A DNA stretch of 64,000 nt from Streptomyces durmitorensis (lineage in GTDB: Bacteria > Actinomycetota > Actinomycetes > Streptomycetales > Streptomycetaceae): positions 1,674,001 to 1,738,000 of the forward strand of contig NZ_CP097289.1 of the NCBI RefSeq assembly GCF_023498005.1, written 5' to 3'. Below the pieces are notes generated by a model. It was not told the DNA's origin. It searched no databases and saw only the letters and a list, made by a program, of their open reading frames with translations. Each line of letters starts with the position of its first letter. The stretch's first letter is position 1. Both the position numbers and the translations under genes were made by a program. Below are positions 1-8,742 of the stretch, in pieces.

Positions 1-148
1 GTGCGCCGTTGGTCTCCTCGAATCCCGTGCGGGGCGGGGTCGGCGTCGCCTGCGCGGGCACGGTCAGGAGCGGTGCGGCGAGCGCGGCGGCGGTGCAGGC
101 GAGCGCCAGGGTGCGGACTCGGGGTGTGAGGCCGGTGCGGGGTCTCAT
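1..148 (-). CDS. Secreted protein, N-terminal part only (possible M14 carboxypeptidase)
   Basis: Only the first 49 codons lie in the window; the gene continues past the left edge. The ATG at 148 overlaps the TGA of the upstream peptidase gene as ATGA, so the two are probably co-translated. The N-terminus is a clear Sec signal peptide: arginines at residues 2, 4 and 10, a hydrophobic Ala/Leu stretch at about 13-29 and an AQA-type cleavage site near residue 32. The mature start (residues about 40-49, TGFEETNGA) resembles Streptomyces secreted M14 zinc carboxypeptidases as I remember them, and a peptidase partner would fit. No catalytic residue is visible, so the family is inference. Confidence 0.55.
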   Translation of the reverse strand, partial: MRPRTGLTPRVRTLALACTAAALAAPLLTVPAQATPTPPRTGFEETNGA

Positions 149-2106
149 GAGGTGCTGCCTCCCGGTACGGGGCGGAACGGACGCGGCGGGGCCACGCCGT
201 CGAGACGGGATTCGCGGGGGACGGCGGTCTCGGAGGTGCGGAACGCGCCGGCGCCGCCGACCAGCGGGACCTTCGCCGATGTGCGGGACAGGTCGATGGC
301 GAGGGTCGGGGTGTCGGCGGGGGGATCGATCAGGTCCTTGTCCGTGCCCGCGACGATCAGCGCGAGGCGGTGCCCCTTCGGTACGACGTGGTCGCTCGCG
401 GCGAGGTCGAGGGTGATGGTGTGCGGCTTGCCCGGCGTGAGGGGGCGGCCCTGGTGGTCGTCGGCCCAGTTGCCGAGGTCGGCCCAGCCGCGGCTGAAGA
501 CGGTGTAGTCGACGTCGGCGGTCTTGGCCTTCGTCTCCTTGAAGCAGGAGCTGTCGCCGGCGGTGCTCGGACCCCAGCAGGTGCGTTCGGGGAGCGTGGT
601 GATGCCCTCGCCCGCGCTCGCGTAGTCACGGATGGTGGCGGGGCCGAGGTCGACGAGGACCGCGGAGAGGTGGGCGGTGCGGGTCGTCGGGGTCGCGGTG
701 ACGGTCACCTCGGAGGATCCGGAGAGGCGCAGGTCACGACCCAGGGGCTTGCTGATGAACCCGGCCTTCGAGGGGGTGGAGGTGTCGATCTGCGCGGCCC
801 AGTCGGTCTCGCTCAGCTTCGGGTCGTCGGTGAAGGTCTCGCTGCCGGTGCCGGGGCGCGTACCCAGGGTGCCGACGCCGGGTGAAGTGCCCTTGCCGGG
901 GCGCAGCTTCACCGTGTCCGTGGTGCGCGGGGGCCAGACGCGATCGGTGCTCCACTGCCCGGGGGCGCGCTCGATGTCGGCCATCGGCTCGCGGTCGATG
1001 CCGTTGTCGTAGCCGAGGAGCTCGTGGTCGAACCAGCGGTGCAGGGTGCGCACCCAGTCACCGCGGCGGAAGTCGAACGGGTCGACGTGGCCGGTCTGGC
1101 TCAGCCACACCTTGCGGTCGACGCCCTCGTCGGCGAGCGCGTCCCACCACTGGCCGAAGTGCTTCATCCGGACGTTCAGGTCCTGCATGCCGTGCACGGC
1201 GAAGACGCTGGCGCGCACCTTGTCCGCGTCCGGGGTGTGGTCGCGCTCGCTCCACACCCGGGTCCAGTCGCCCGTGCGGGGCGCTCCGTCCACGAGCCGT
1301 TGCTGTACGGCGCCGCAGCGGGCCCGCGCCTCGGGGCTCTCCACGTAGTCCGAGAGCCACTCGGGGCCGCTGTCGTAGAGCGGGGCGCCCTTGGCGAAGT
1401 AGTAGTCGTACCAGGAGGAGATCGCACCGATCGGGACGATCGTCTTCAGGCCCTTGACGCCGGTGGCGGCCACGCCGTTAGCGATGGTGCCGTCGTAGCT
1501 CTTTCCGATCATGCCGGTGGCGCCGTTCGTCCAGGACGCCTTGGTGCCCTTGCCACCGGTGCGGGTGGTGTAGCCGCGGGCCCGGCCGTTCAGCCAGTCG
1601 ACGACGGCCTTGGCGGACTGGACGTCGGAGCGGCCGCCGACGTCCACGCAGCCGTCGGAGCGGTTCGTGCCCGCGAGGTCGACGGCGACGAATCCATAGC
1701 CGCGGGGCACGAAGTAGTTGTCGTAGTAGAGCGGGAACTGGACGGGGTTGCCGTCCGCGTCGTACGTCTTCTTCTGGCTCTCGTTGCCGCGCCCGCAGCA
1801 GGAGTAGTACGGGCTTGCGTCCATGATCACGGGTATCTTCCGGCCCTCCTTGCCCGGTTCGCGGGGCCGGACGATGTCGACGGCGACGCGGTCGGACTTT
1901 CCGTCGCCGTCACCGTCGATCTTCGTGTCGACCCAGACGGACTCGCGGATCGCGCTCTCGTACGAGTAGACGGGCTTGCTCTCACGTGGGGCGCTCGGCG
2001 CCCCCTGGGCTGCTCCCGGGGTCACGAGGGTGGCCAGGAGGGCGGCAAGGGCCGCCGTCACCAGTGGTCTGATGATCAAGCGTGTGCGTCGCGCACGTAT
2101 CGGCAT
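145..2106 (-). CDS. Secreted CocE/NonD-family hydrolase (Xaa-Pro dipeptidyl-peptidase type)
   Basis: Protein of 653 residues of the S15/CocE family, which cleaves Xaa-Pro dipeptides or esters with an alpha/beta-hydrolase Ser-Asp-His triad. Visible features: the nucleophile motif GKSYDG in the first half, HGMQDLNVRMKHF around the acid residue, TGHVDPFDF with the catalytic His, and the C-terminal jelly-roll typical of the family. I start it at ATG 2106 (MPIRARRTRLIIRPL) because this gives an ideal Sec signal peptide ending near PGAAQGA; the frame stays open upstream but that stretch is not signal-like. Its stop overlaps the start of the next secreted gene, suggesting an extracellular peptide-use pair. 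Confidence 0.88.
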   Translation of the reverse strand: MPIRARRTRLIIRPLVTAALAALLATLVTPGAAQGAPSAPRESKPVYSYESAIRESVWVDTKIDGDGDGKSDRVAVDIVRPREPGKEGRKIPVIMDASPYYSCCGRGNESQKKTYDADGNPVQFPLYYDNYFVPRGYGFVAVDLAGTNRSDGCVDVGGRSDVQSAKAVVDWLNGRARGYTTRTGGKGTKASWTNGATGMIGKSYDGTIANGVAATGVKGLKTIVPIGAISSWYDYYFAKGAPLYDSGPEWLSDYVESPEARARCGAVQQRLVDGAPRTGDWTRVWSERDHTPDADKVRASVFAVHGMQDLNVRMKHFGQWWDALADEGVDRKVWLSQTGHVDPFDFRRGDWVRTLHRWFDHELLGYDNGIDREPMADIERAPGQWSTDRVWPPRTTDTVKLRPGKGTSPGVGTLGTRPGTGSETFTDDPKLSETDWAAQIDTSTPSKAGFISKPLGRDLRLSGSSEVTVTATPTTRTAHLSAVLVDLGPATIRDYASAGEGITTLPERTCWGPSTAGDSSCFKETKAKTADVDYTVFSRGWADLGNWADDHQGRPLTPGKPHTITLDLAASDHVVPKGHRLALIVAGTDKDLIDPPADTPTLAIDLSRTSAKVPLVGGAGAFRTSETAVPRESRLDGVAPPRPFRPVPGGSTS

Positions 2107-2300
2107 GGCGCGGAAGGTACACCGGTCAACTCCCGCGCGACAGAGGGCCGTACGTGCGGACGACAGGCTCATGGGGCGTTTTGGCACATGTCGGCCGAAT
2201 GGCGATCGTGTGACAGCAGCGACCATGGACATGACGCGTGGCCCCGGGGCTCAATATGGTCGAGCCATCTACCGAAGTGCCCCTACGACTTGGAGCTCTT

Positions 2301-3803
2301 GTGCACCGCAGACTCATCGCCCCTGGCGCGCTCGCGGCCTCTCTGCTGCTGGCGATCCCGGCATCGGCCGCTGACTTCACGCCCGGGGCGCCGGGAATCG
2401 GCGATCCCTATTACCCGGCGAGCGGCAACGGCGGCTACGACGTCTCGCACTACGACCTGCGGCTGAAGTACCAGCCGAAGACCGACCTGCTCGAAGGCAC
2501 GGCGACCATCAACGCCACCACGACGCAGGCCCTCTCCCGCTTCAACCTCGACCTCGGCCTGAAGGTCAGCGAGGTGCGCGTCAACGGCAAGAAGGCGGCC
2601 TTCAAGAAGTCCGGCGAGCAGGAGCTGGAGATCACTCCGGCGGCCGGGCTGCCCAAGGGCACGCCGATCACCGTCGTCGTGCGGTACGCGGGCAAGCCGT
2701 CCGAGGTGAAGATCAACGGCTTCACCGCGTGGGCCCGTACGCCGGACGGCGGTGTGGCGGCGCAGGAGCCGGAGTCGGCCGCCTGGTGGTACCCGTCCAA
2801 CGACCACCCGCTCGACAAGGCGACGTACGACGTCTCGGTCTCCGTGCCGGACGGCTCGCAGGCCATCTCCAACGGCGTGCTCCAGTCGCAGAGTTCGAAG
2901 CTCGGCTGGACGCGCTTCAACTGGCGCTCGAACAAGCCGCAGGCCAGCTATCTGACGACGCTCGCCGTCGGCAAGTTCGACATCACGACCGACAAGACCG
3001 CGGACGGACTGCCCGTCCTGAACGCCTACAGCAAGGACCTCGGCGACAACGCGGGGGCCGCGCGGGCGAGCATCGAGCGGTCGACGGAGGTCGCGGAGTG
3101 GCTGGAGGGGGTCTTCGGCAAGTACCCCTTCAACGCGCTCGGCGGGTACGTCCCGAACGTGACGAGCGGCTTCGCCCTGGAGACGCAGACCCGGCCGTTC
3201 TACAGCCCGAGGCAGTTCGCGAACGGGTCCAACGTGTCCGTCGTGGTGCACGAGCTGGCCCACCAGTGGTACGGCGACAGCGTGTCCGTCGACGGCTGGA
3301 AGGACATCTGGATCAACGAGGGCTTCGCGCGGTACAGCCAGTGGCTGTGGTCGGAGAAGGAGGGCGAGGGGACGGCACAGGAGCTCGCGGACTACGTGTA
3401 CGCCCAGCACCCGGCCGACGACCCGTTCTGGAAGGTCAAGCCGGGCGACCCGGGCCCGGAGAACCAGTTCGACATCGCTGTGTACGACCGCGGGGCGCTG
3501 GCCCTGCAGGCGCTGCGGAACGAGATCGGCGAGAAGTCCTTCTCGGCGATCTTGAAGGGGTGGCCGAAGGAGCATGCGTATGGGAACGCGAAGGTGAGTG
3601 ACTTCGTGAAGTACGCGGAGAAGGTGTCCGGGAAGCCGTTGGCGTCGCTGTTCGACGCCTGGTTGTTCCAGCCCTCCCGGCCGGACGCTCCTGCCGCGCG
3701 GGGGGCGGGGATTGCTCGGTCCTCCGCTTCGGGTTCGGCTGCCGCGCCGAAGTCGTGGAAGTCCATCGCTGCGACGAATGGTGTGCACGACCACGGTCAC
3801 TGA
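2301..3803 (+). CDS. Secreted M1-family zinc metallopeptidase
   Basis: Protein of 500 residues. The start is GTG 2301, preceded by GGAG, and opens a signal peptide ending near IPASA (about residue 22). The N-terminal beta domain (about 40-220) precedes the catalytic domain. That domain has the zinc motif HELAH at residues 317-321 and the third ligand Glu340 in WINEGF, the spacing usual for M1. The exopeptidase GAMEN motif is replaced by a GFALETQTR segment, as in the short secreted actinobacterial M1 peptidases. It ends in an Ala/Ser-rich tail. It is divergent from the CocE-type gene and ends at a strong convergent terminator. Role: extracellular peptide degradation. Confidence 0.9.
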   Translation: MHRRLIAPGALAASLLLAIPASAADFTPGAPGIGDPYYPASGNGGYDVSHYDLRLKYQPKTDLLEGTATINATTTQALSRFNLDLGLKVSEVRVNGKKAAFKKSGEQELEITPAAGLPKGTPITVVVRYAGKPSEVKINGFTAWARTPDGGVAAQEPESAAWWYPSNDHPLDKATYDVSVSVPDGSQAISNGVLQSQSSKLGWTRFNWRSNKPQASYLTTLAVGKFDITTDKTADGLPVLNAYSKDLGDNAGAARASIERSTEVAEWLEGVFGKYPFNALGGYVPNVTSGFALETQTRPFYSPRQFANGSNVSVVVHELAHQWYGDSVSVDGWKDIWINEGFARYSQWLWSEKEGEGTAQELADYVYAQHPADDPFWKVKPGDPGPENQFDIAVYDRGALALQALRNEIGEKSFSAILKGWPKEHAYGNAKVSDFVKYAEKVSGKPLASLFDAWLFQPSRPDAPAARGAGIARSSASGSAAAPKSWKSIAATNGVHDHGH

Positions 3804-3810
3804 TACTGAG

Positions 3811-3891
3811 CCGCCGCTTCGCGGCGGATGTTTCCCGCCCACCCACCCGAATTCCCGGCAGCGACCTGCTGGGTAGGGCGGGTGGGTGGGG
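3811..3891. terminator. Bidirectional terminator hairpins between convergent genes
   Basis: Two stem-loops lie between the convergent M1 peptidase and MpaB-type genes. The first is CCGCCGC-TTC-GCGGCGG at 3811-3827. The second pairs CCCGCCCACCCACCC (3834-3848) with the GGGCGGGTGGGTGGGG stretch at 3876-3891. There is no U-tract, as is common in Streptomyces. The first hairpin recurs at 31417-31435. Confidence 0.7.
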
Positions 3892-3893
3892 AG

Positions 3894-4784
3894 TCAGCCC
3901 GTCCGGCGTTTGAGGACGAACTCGGCGGAGCCGGTGATTCTCCGGTGCGCCCGAGCCTTGCGGGCCAGCGGCAGGTAGCGGAGGCGTTCCGGCAGGCGTG
4001 GGACCACCGTGCGCACGACCTTGCCGAAGCGGCGCAGCCTCCGTTCCTGGACGTCCGTCCAGGGCAGGCCTATGGCCGACCTCGCGTCCGGGGGCATCAG
4101 GCCGATCGTGATGAAGCGGCGGAATCGGGCCAGGGGCGGCAGGAGCAGGGGCCACAGGGTGCGCAGGGTCACCCGGAGCAGGTAGGGGCCGCGGTCCGGT
4201 GGCGGGACCGGGCGGTCCGTGGCGACCAGGTCGCGGACGACCTCCGTCTGCTCCAGCTCGTCGGCCAGGACCTTCGCGTAGTACGGCCAGAACTCCTCGA
4301 CCGTCTGCGGCATGTCCCGGTCATGGATGCCGAGGATCCGGCCGACCTGGAGCCACTCCGCGTACAGCTGCCGCTCCTGCGCCTCGGTGAAGGGGCGGCC
4401 CAGGTACTTCTGGGCGTGGTGGTAGACGGGGAACCCGGTGGCGTGGACCCACGCGTAGTAGGCGGGCGTCAGCGCGTGATAGCCGCGGCCGTGCGCGTCC
4501 GTGCCCCGGATGTGCTGGTGCAGGGCGCGCAGCCTGCGGCCCTCCTCGGCCGCGCTCTCGCCGCCGTACACCCAGGTCTGCAGCGACCGCAGCGACCGCT
4601 CGCCGCGCCCCCACGGGTCGGTGCGGAAGACGGAGTACGTGTCGACGCCGGCGCCCACCGCGGGGTGCGCGACCTGCATCGTCAGGGCGGCGGGCAGGGC
4701 GAGCAGGGCGCGGACGTCGCCCGCGATGTCCCACAGGATCCCGCCGGGCGGCGGCGGCTCGGGAGCCTGGCTGCGGCTTGGCAT
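3894..4784 (-). CDS. MpaB/DUF2236-family oxygenase-like protein
   Basis: Protein of 296 residues of the DUF2236 (rubber oxygenase/MpaB-like) family, haem-associated oxygenases of mostly unknown substrate. Family features seen: an N-terminal PGGILWDIAGDVRALL segment, MQVAHPAVGAGV with a conserved His, a WGRGERSLRSLQTWVYGG block, the central WVHATGF and YHHAQKYLGR region with histidines, and a C-terminal LPERLRYLPLARKAR. ATG 4784 has GGGAG five bases upstream, which fixes the start, although the frame is open for another 300 bases. Immediately upstream are degenerate pieces of a second gene of the same family, so this may be the surviving copy of a pair. Substrate unknown. Confidence 0.8.
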   Translation of the reverse strand: MPSRSQAPEPPPPGGILWDIAGDVRALLALPAALTMQVAHPAVGAGVDTYSVFRTDPWGRGERSLRSLQTWVYGGESAAEEGRRLRALHQHIRGTDAHGRGYHALTPAYYAWVHATGFPVYHHAQKYLGRPFTEAQERQLYAEWLQVGRILGIHDRDMPQTVEEFWPYYAKVLADELEQTEVVRDLVATDRPVPPPDRGPYLLRVTLRTLWPLLLPPLARFRRFITIGLMPPDARSAIGLPWTDVQERRLRRFGKVVRTVVPRLPERLRYLPLARKARAHRRITGSAEFVLKRRTG

Positions 4785-5285
4785 CACGGCTCCCAGGGGT
4801 CGGCGGGCCCGCCGGTCGGTGCCCGGTTTGTGTGTGTTCCAGTATGCGACGGCCATGGTCACCGCGATCCGCAGGGGCCGCGGCACCAGCGCCACCGCGA
4901 CCCGTGCGACGCGGCGCAGTGCGCGCTCCTGCCCGGGGGGGGCCAGGTCAGGCCGAGCCGCTCGCGGAGCACCGGCGGCGGCGTGCCCACGTTCACGAGC
5001 AGCGCGTAGTGCGCCGACAGCGCCGCGAAGGGCCGCCAGAGCAGGGACGGGATCCACCGCACCGGCGGCGGTCACCGCGATCCGCAGGGGCCGCGGCACC
5101 AGCGCCACCGCGATCCGTACGAGCCGTGCGACGCGGCCTGCCCCGGGGGGGCCAGGTCAGGCCGAGCCGCTCGCGGAGCACCGGCGGCAGCGTGCCCACG
5201 TTCACGAGCAGCGCGTAGTGCGCCGACAGCGCCGCGAAGGGCCGCCAGAGCAGGGACGGGATCCACCGCACCGGCGGCTTCTGCG
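4785..5285 (-). pseudogene. Relic of a second MpaB/DUF2236 gene with a tandem-duplicated C-terminus
   Basis: The minus strand encodes the C-terminal third of a second DUF2236 protein (RWIPSLLWRPFAALSAHYA, then RERLGLTW, then RRVARVAVALVPRPLRIAVT), compare LGLPWTDVQERRLRR in the neighbour. The segment occurs twice in tandem, at about 4857-5069 and 5070-5278, with a few substitutions and small indels (offset about 210 bases). Each copy changes frame at a homopolymer (eight G at about 4935, seven at about 5146 on the plus strand), and the N-terminal two thirds are missing. Upstream it abuts an unrelated acyl-CoA dehydrogenase fragment on the other strand. This is a rearrangement scar, not a working gene. 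Confidence 0.75.
4857..5278. repeat. Tandem direct duplication, about 210 bp x 2
   Basis: Copy 1 runs from about 4857 to 5069 and copy 2 from 5070 to 5278. They share long identical blocks (from GGCCAGGTCAGGCCGAGCC through the end at CCGGCGGC) and differ by isolated substitutions and short indels near the poly-G run. The offset is 213 at the left end and 209 at the right end. The repeat lies wholly in the MpaB-type relic. Confidence 0.9.
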
Positions 5286-5296
5286 GGCGCGCCAGC

Positions 5297-5521
5297 TCGT
5301 CGCCCGAGCAGCTCGACTTCGCCGCGGCGATCCGCGATTTCGCGCAGCGCGAGTGCGGCACGCGTGAGCAGCGCGACGCCCTGACCGCCGCGTCCGGCGG
5401 CCCGCACTCCCCCGCCCTCTACGCGAACCTCTATGCGAAGCCGGCCGAATTGGGCTGGCTGGGTGTGTGTCTGCCCGAGGAGTCCAGCGGGTCGGGCGGC
5501 GGCATGACGGACGTCACCTAG
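5297..5521 (+). pseudogene. Fragment of an acyl-CoA dehydrogenase N-terminus
   Basis: The plus strand from about 5297 to the TAG at 5519-5521 encodes about 74 residues typical of the N-terminal helical domain of acyl-CoA dehydrogenases: EQLDFAAAIRDFAQRECGTR, then LYANLYAKPAELGWLGVCLP and GGSGGGMTDV. It has no start codon, no ribosome site, and the rest of the gene is absent. The fragment is joined to the MpaB relic on its left and stops inside the 3' end of the convergent hydrolase gene. An internal YAKPAE in place of the usual LA spacing suggests a small insertion. Confidence 0.7.
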
Positions 5522-6321
5522 CGCGCGGCCGCGTACGCCTCCCGGATGATGTCGACGACCGCGTCCGGCTCGCGCAGGGTCGGGAAGTGGTCGCTGTCCC
5601 GCAACCGCACTAGGCGGCAGCCCGGGATGCGTGCCGCCATCTCCTCGTTGCAGCGGACCACCTCGGGGTCGTCCTGCTCCCCCAGGGCGAGGACGCACGG
5701 CACGTCGAGCTCGCCGAGCCGGCCGAAGGCGGGCGGGTCGGGCACCTGGTGGGGGTGGACGGCGAACCAGGACGGGATCACCGCCTCGATGAGCGACTGC
5801 ACCTCGGCGTCGTCCCCGGTCCCCGCGGCGGCCGACGTGCGCTTCACCAGGGCCGCGATGCCGTCCATGTCGCCCGCCCGAGCGAGCCGGCCCACCTCCG
5901 CCGTGAACTCCTCCATGAGGAAGTCCGGGTTGCCGGTGATCCCGGGGACCAGCAGGGCGAGCCCGGCCACCCGGCCGGGGTCGGCGAGCGCGAGGCCGAT
6001 GGCCGTGGTGCCGCCCATGCTCGATCCGACGAGGAGCGCCCGCGCGACGTCGAAGTGGTCGAGGACCGCGGTCAGGTCCTCGACGAGCGAGAACGCCGCG
6101 GTGGGGGCGGGAGACCTGCCGTACCCCCGCGCGTCGTAGCGGATGACCCGGCGCTCCTGGGCGAGGCGCGGCAGGATCCCGTCCCAGACGCGGGAGTCCG
6201 CGACCCCCGGGTGCAGCAGCACCAGCGGCGGCGCGTCAGCGCCCGATCCGCTCGCGCCTCCCGGCTCTCCCGAGTCGTGCGCCCAGAGCTCGCCGTCCTT
6301 GACCGGCACCATGAGTTCCAT
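5518..6321 (-). CDS. Alpha/beta-fold hydrolase
   Basis: Cytosolic alpha/beta hydrolase of 267 residues. Visible: oxyanion-loop motif LLHPGVADSRVWD, the RVIRYDARGYGRS strand-turn, the nucleophile elbow GSSMGG with the catalytic Ser, an acid residue after VLALGEQDD, and the catalytic His in DSDHFPT near the C-terminus. The start is ATG 6321 (MELMVPVKDGELW); the open frame extends far upstream but without homology. Substrate unknown; the fold covers esterases, C-C hydrolases and haloperoxidase-like enzymes. The gene stands alone and converges on the acyl-CoA dehydrogenase fragment. Confidence 0.85.
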   Translation of the reverse strand: MELMVPVKDGELWAHDSGEPGGASGSGADAPPLVLLHPGVADSRVWDGILPRLAQERRVIRYDARGYGRSPAPTAAFSLVEDLTAVLDHFDVARALLVGSSMGGTTAIGLALADPGRVAGLALLVPGITGNPDFLMEEFTAEVGRLARAGDMDGIAALVKRTSAAAGTGDDAEVQSLIEAVIPSWFAVHPHQVPDPPAFGRLGELDVPCVLALGEQDDPEVVRCNEEMAARIPGCRLVRLRDSDHFPTLREPDAVVDIIREAYAAAR

Positions 6322-6401
6322 GGTGCGAGCCTGCCGCGACGCCGCCCCGGGCGCCAGACCGGTGGGTCGCACGGCTCCCGGTGGGACCCGAATACGTCCC
6401 T

Positions 6402-6881
6402 CTAGCGGCCAAAACCCGTCCCCGCCGCGACCGGCTCCCCCACGATCCTGCTCGCGAGGCCGGAGGCGAGCTCCGAGACATGGCCCCGCAGCTCGGCATC
6501 CGCCGCCGCACGCTCGGCCTCGATCGCGGCCTTGCCGCCCGTCAGCACCTCGTCGCGTTCGCGGGCGCCGTCCGCACGGGCGGCGGCGATCAGGGCCGCG
6601 CCTTCCTCCCGGGCCCGCTGCCGCACCAGTGCGGCCTCGTGACGCGCCTCGGCCAGCACCGTCTCCCGGTAGGCCGCTATGCGCTCGGCCTCGCGCCGCA
6701 GTTCCGCCGCCGGTCCCCCGGTGACCCCTTCGAGGATCGTGGCGCGCACTTCGAGCACACGGTTGACGCGCAGGATCATGCGCCTGATGAAGAGGTAGAG
6801 GGAGCCGAACAGCACGGCTCCGACGGCGAGGTGCTCGACTTCCGGGTTGATCGGCCCCAGCGGCATGGGAATGAGCTGCAT
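6402..6881 (-). CDS. Stand-alone ATP synthase F0 subunit b-like protein
   Basis: Protein of 159 residues with subunit-b architecture: a single membrane helix near the N-terminus (about 18-36, LAVGAVLFGSLYLFIRRMIL), then a long charged Ala/Glu/Arg-rich coiled coil (about 45-130). The family uses such a helix as peripheral stalk of the F-type ATPase. No other atp gene is nearby, so this is not part of the ATPase operon; it could be a spare stator, a scaffold, or a look-alike. It lies between a hydrolase and a permease on the same strand, with gaps of 80 and 177 bases. Confidence 0.7.
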   Translation of the reverse strand: MQLIPMPLGPINPEVEHLAVGAVLFGSLYLFIRRMILRVNRVLEVRATILEGVTGGPAAELRREAERIAAYRETVLAEARHEAALVRQRAREEGAALIAAARADGARERDEVLTGGKAAIEAERAAADAELRGHVSELASGLASRIVGEPVAAGTGFGR

Positions 6882-6979
6882 GCCGTCGACCTACCCGCTC
6901 ATCAGTGCCCAACAACGCGCATCTGCAAGGCAGTTGAGTGATGCCCGCCACGTTCCTGCCACGCTTGTGCCGAACGAAG

Positions 6980-7026
6980 CGGTGGCGCCACCCCGGCGAC
7001 ACGTGGTCTCCGGGGTGACGCCACCG
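6980..7026 (-). terminator. Terminator downstream of the amino-acid permease
   Basis: Inverted repeat CGGTGGCG (6980-6987), CCCCGG (6991-6996), loop, CCGGGG (7010-7015), CGCCACCG (7019-7026). It lies 33 bases beyond the permease stop, in the right place to end that transcript. The run of T lies on the plus-strand side. Confidence 0.65.
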
Positions 7027-7058
7027 TTTTCGGGCCGTCGCTCCAAGTACTGCTTCGG

Positions 7059-8516
7059 CTACTTCATGAGGCTCGCGGCCTCGCGGTCCACCCTGCGGCG
7101 GATCCCGTACCAGCCGGCGACCAGCGCAGCCCCGATGATCGGGATGAGGTAGAGCGTCTTGCGGCCGATCTCGGGGTCCTTCCACATCAGGCCGAGCACG
7201 GCCAGCAGGAAGGCGATCGTGACGATCTCCGTGACCGGGCTGCCGGGGAGCCGGAAGCTGGGCCTGCTGATCAGGCCCTCCTTGGCACGCCGGACGAACG
7301 CCAGGTGACAGATCATGATGATCACCCAGGTGCTGATGATGCCGAGGGACGCCACGTTCAGGACGATCTCGAAGGCCTGGCTCGGCATGAGGAAGTTCAG
7401 ACCGACGCCGAGCACGCACACCGCGGAGGTGAGCAGGATGCCGCCGTAGGGGACCTGGCTCTTGTTCATCCTGGCGGTGAACTTCGGCGCCGAACCGGCC
7501 ATCGCCATCGAGCGCAGGATGCGGCCCGTGGAGTACAGGCCCGAGTTGAGCGACGACAGCGCCGCCGTGAGGACCACCAGGTTCATCACGTCACCGGCCG
7601 CCGGGACGCCGATCTTGGACAGGACCGTCACGAACGGGCTCTGGTCGGCCGAGTACACCGACCCGGGCAGGAGCAGCGCGAGCAGGATGACCGAGCCGAC
7701 GTAGAAGAGGCCCACGCGCCACATGATGGAGTTCACCGCGCGCGGGACGACCTTCTGCGGGTCGGCGGTCTCGCCCGCCGCGACGCCGACCAGCTCCAGC
7801 GAGGCGTACGCGAAGACGACGCCCTGCATGACGATCACGACCGGCATGATGCCGTGCGGCAGGAAGCCGCCGTTGTCGGTGATCACGCTCAGGCCCGGCG
7901 TCTGGCCGCCGACGTCGTGCTGGGTGACCAGCAGGAAGATGCCGATCAGCATGAAGGCGATCAGGGCCGCGACCTTGACGATCGCGAACCAGAACTCCAT
8001 CTCGCCGAAGTACTTCACCGAGATCAGGTTGATCACGAGGACGACGGCGAGGGCGATCAGCGCGAGCACCCACTGGGGGATGTCGGTGAAGAAGCTCCAG
8101 TAGTGCGTGTAGAGCGCGATGGCCGTGATGTCGGCGATGCCGGTGGTCGACCAGTTGACGAAGTACATCCAGCCGGCGACGTAGGCGCCCTTCTCGCCGA
8201 GGAACTCACGCGCGTAACTGACGAACGAACCCGACGAGGGACGGTAGATGACCATCTCACCGAGGGCGCGGACGACGAAGAAGGCGAAGATGCCGCACAC
8301 GAGGTACGCGACGGCGAGCGCGGGGCCCGCGGAGTGCAGGCGGCCGCCCGCACCGAGAAAGAGTCCAGTTCCGATCGCGCCACCGATGGCGATCATGTTG
8401 ACGTGACGGGCCTTGAGGTCCTTGCTGTAACCGGCGTCGCCCGCGTCCGCGGGGGCTTGGGACGCATCTGTGCGGGATGCGTCCGCAGCGGCCGTGTCTA
8501 CGGCTTCCTTGCTCAC
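7059..8516 (-). CDS. Amino-acid permease, APC superfamily (AAT type)
   Basis: Integral membrane transporter of 485 residues with about 12 predicted helices. The first helix carries the AAT signature HVNMIAIGGAIGTGLFLGAG, and the next region has ALGEMVIYRPSSGSFVSYA, which places it with AnsP, CycA and GabP type proton-coupled amino-acid symporters. YFVNWSTTGIADITAIALY in helix 3 is closest, in my memory, to asparagine permeases; the substrate cannot be settled from sequence. The start is GTG 8516, followed by a 30-residue polar, Ala/Asp-rich cytoplasmic tail. Single gene with its own downstream terminator. Confidence 0.88.
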   Translation of the reverse strand: MSKEAVDTAAADASRTDASQAPADAGDAGYSKDLKARHVNMIAIGGAIGTGLFLGAGGRLHSAGPALAVAYLVCGIFAFFVVRALGEMVIYRPSSGSFVSYAREFLGEKGAYVAGWMYFVNWSTTGIADITAIALYTHYWSFFTDIPQWVLALIALAVVLVINLISVKYFGEMEFWFAIVKVAALIAFMLIGIFLLVTQHDVGGQTPGLSVITDNGGFLPHGIMPVVIVMQGVVFAYASLELVGVAAGETADPQKVVPRAVNSIMWRVGLFYVGSVILLALLLPGSVYSADQSPFVTVLSKIGVPAAGDVMNLVVLTAALSSLNSGLYSTGRILRSMAMAGSAPKFTARMNKSQVPYGGILLTSAVCVLGVGLNFLMPSQAFEIVLNVASLGIISTWVIIMICHLAFVRRAKEGLISRPSFRLPGSPVTEIVTIAFLLAVLGLMWKDPEIGRKTLYLIPIIGAALVAGWYGIRRRVDREAASLMK

Positions 8517-8742
8517 GTGGGGGGTCTACTCTCTGGTGCCCGGAAAACTCCGGTGTCCGGATGTGCTCCGGTCCACGACACCCCTGACGTGCGTGGACCG
8601 ACGCGACACCTTCCCCCAGGGATCGCCCGGCATGCGGTGGCGCACGTCACATAGCGGCACTTCTCACATGGTGGGCAGGGGGTGTACACCCACTGATCGC
8701 CGGGTGTACAGCGTATGGATCAGCGGGTGCACGACCCGTGGG

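Noticed and set aside
8680..8691. 12-base palindrome GGGTGTACACCC upstream of the permease gene
   Set aside because: Perfect but isolated, far (about 165 bases) from the permease start, and no matching regulator nearby; noted only as a weak operator candidate.
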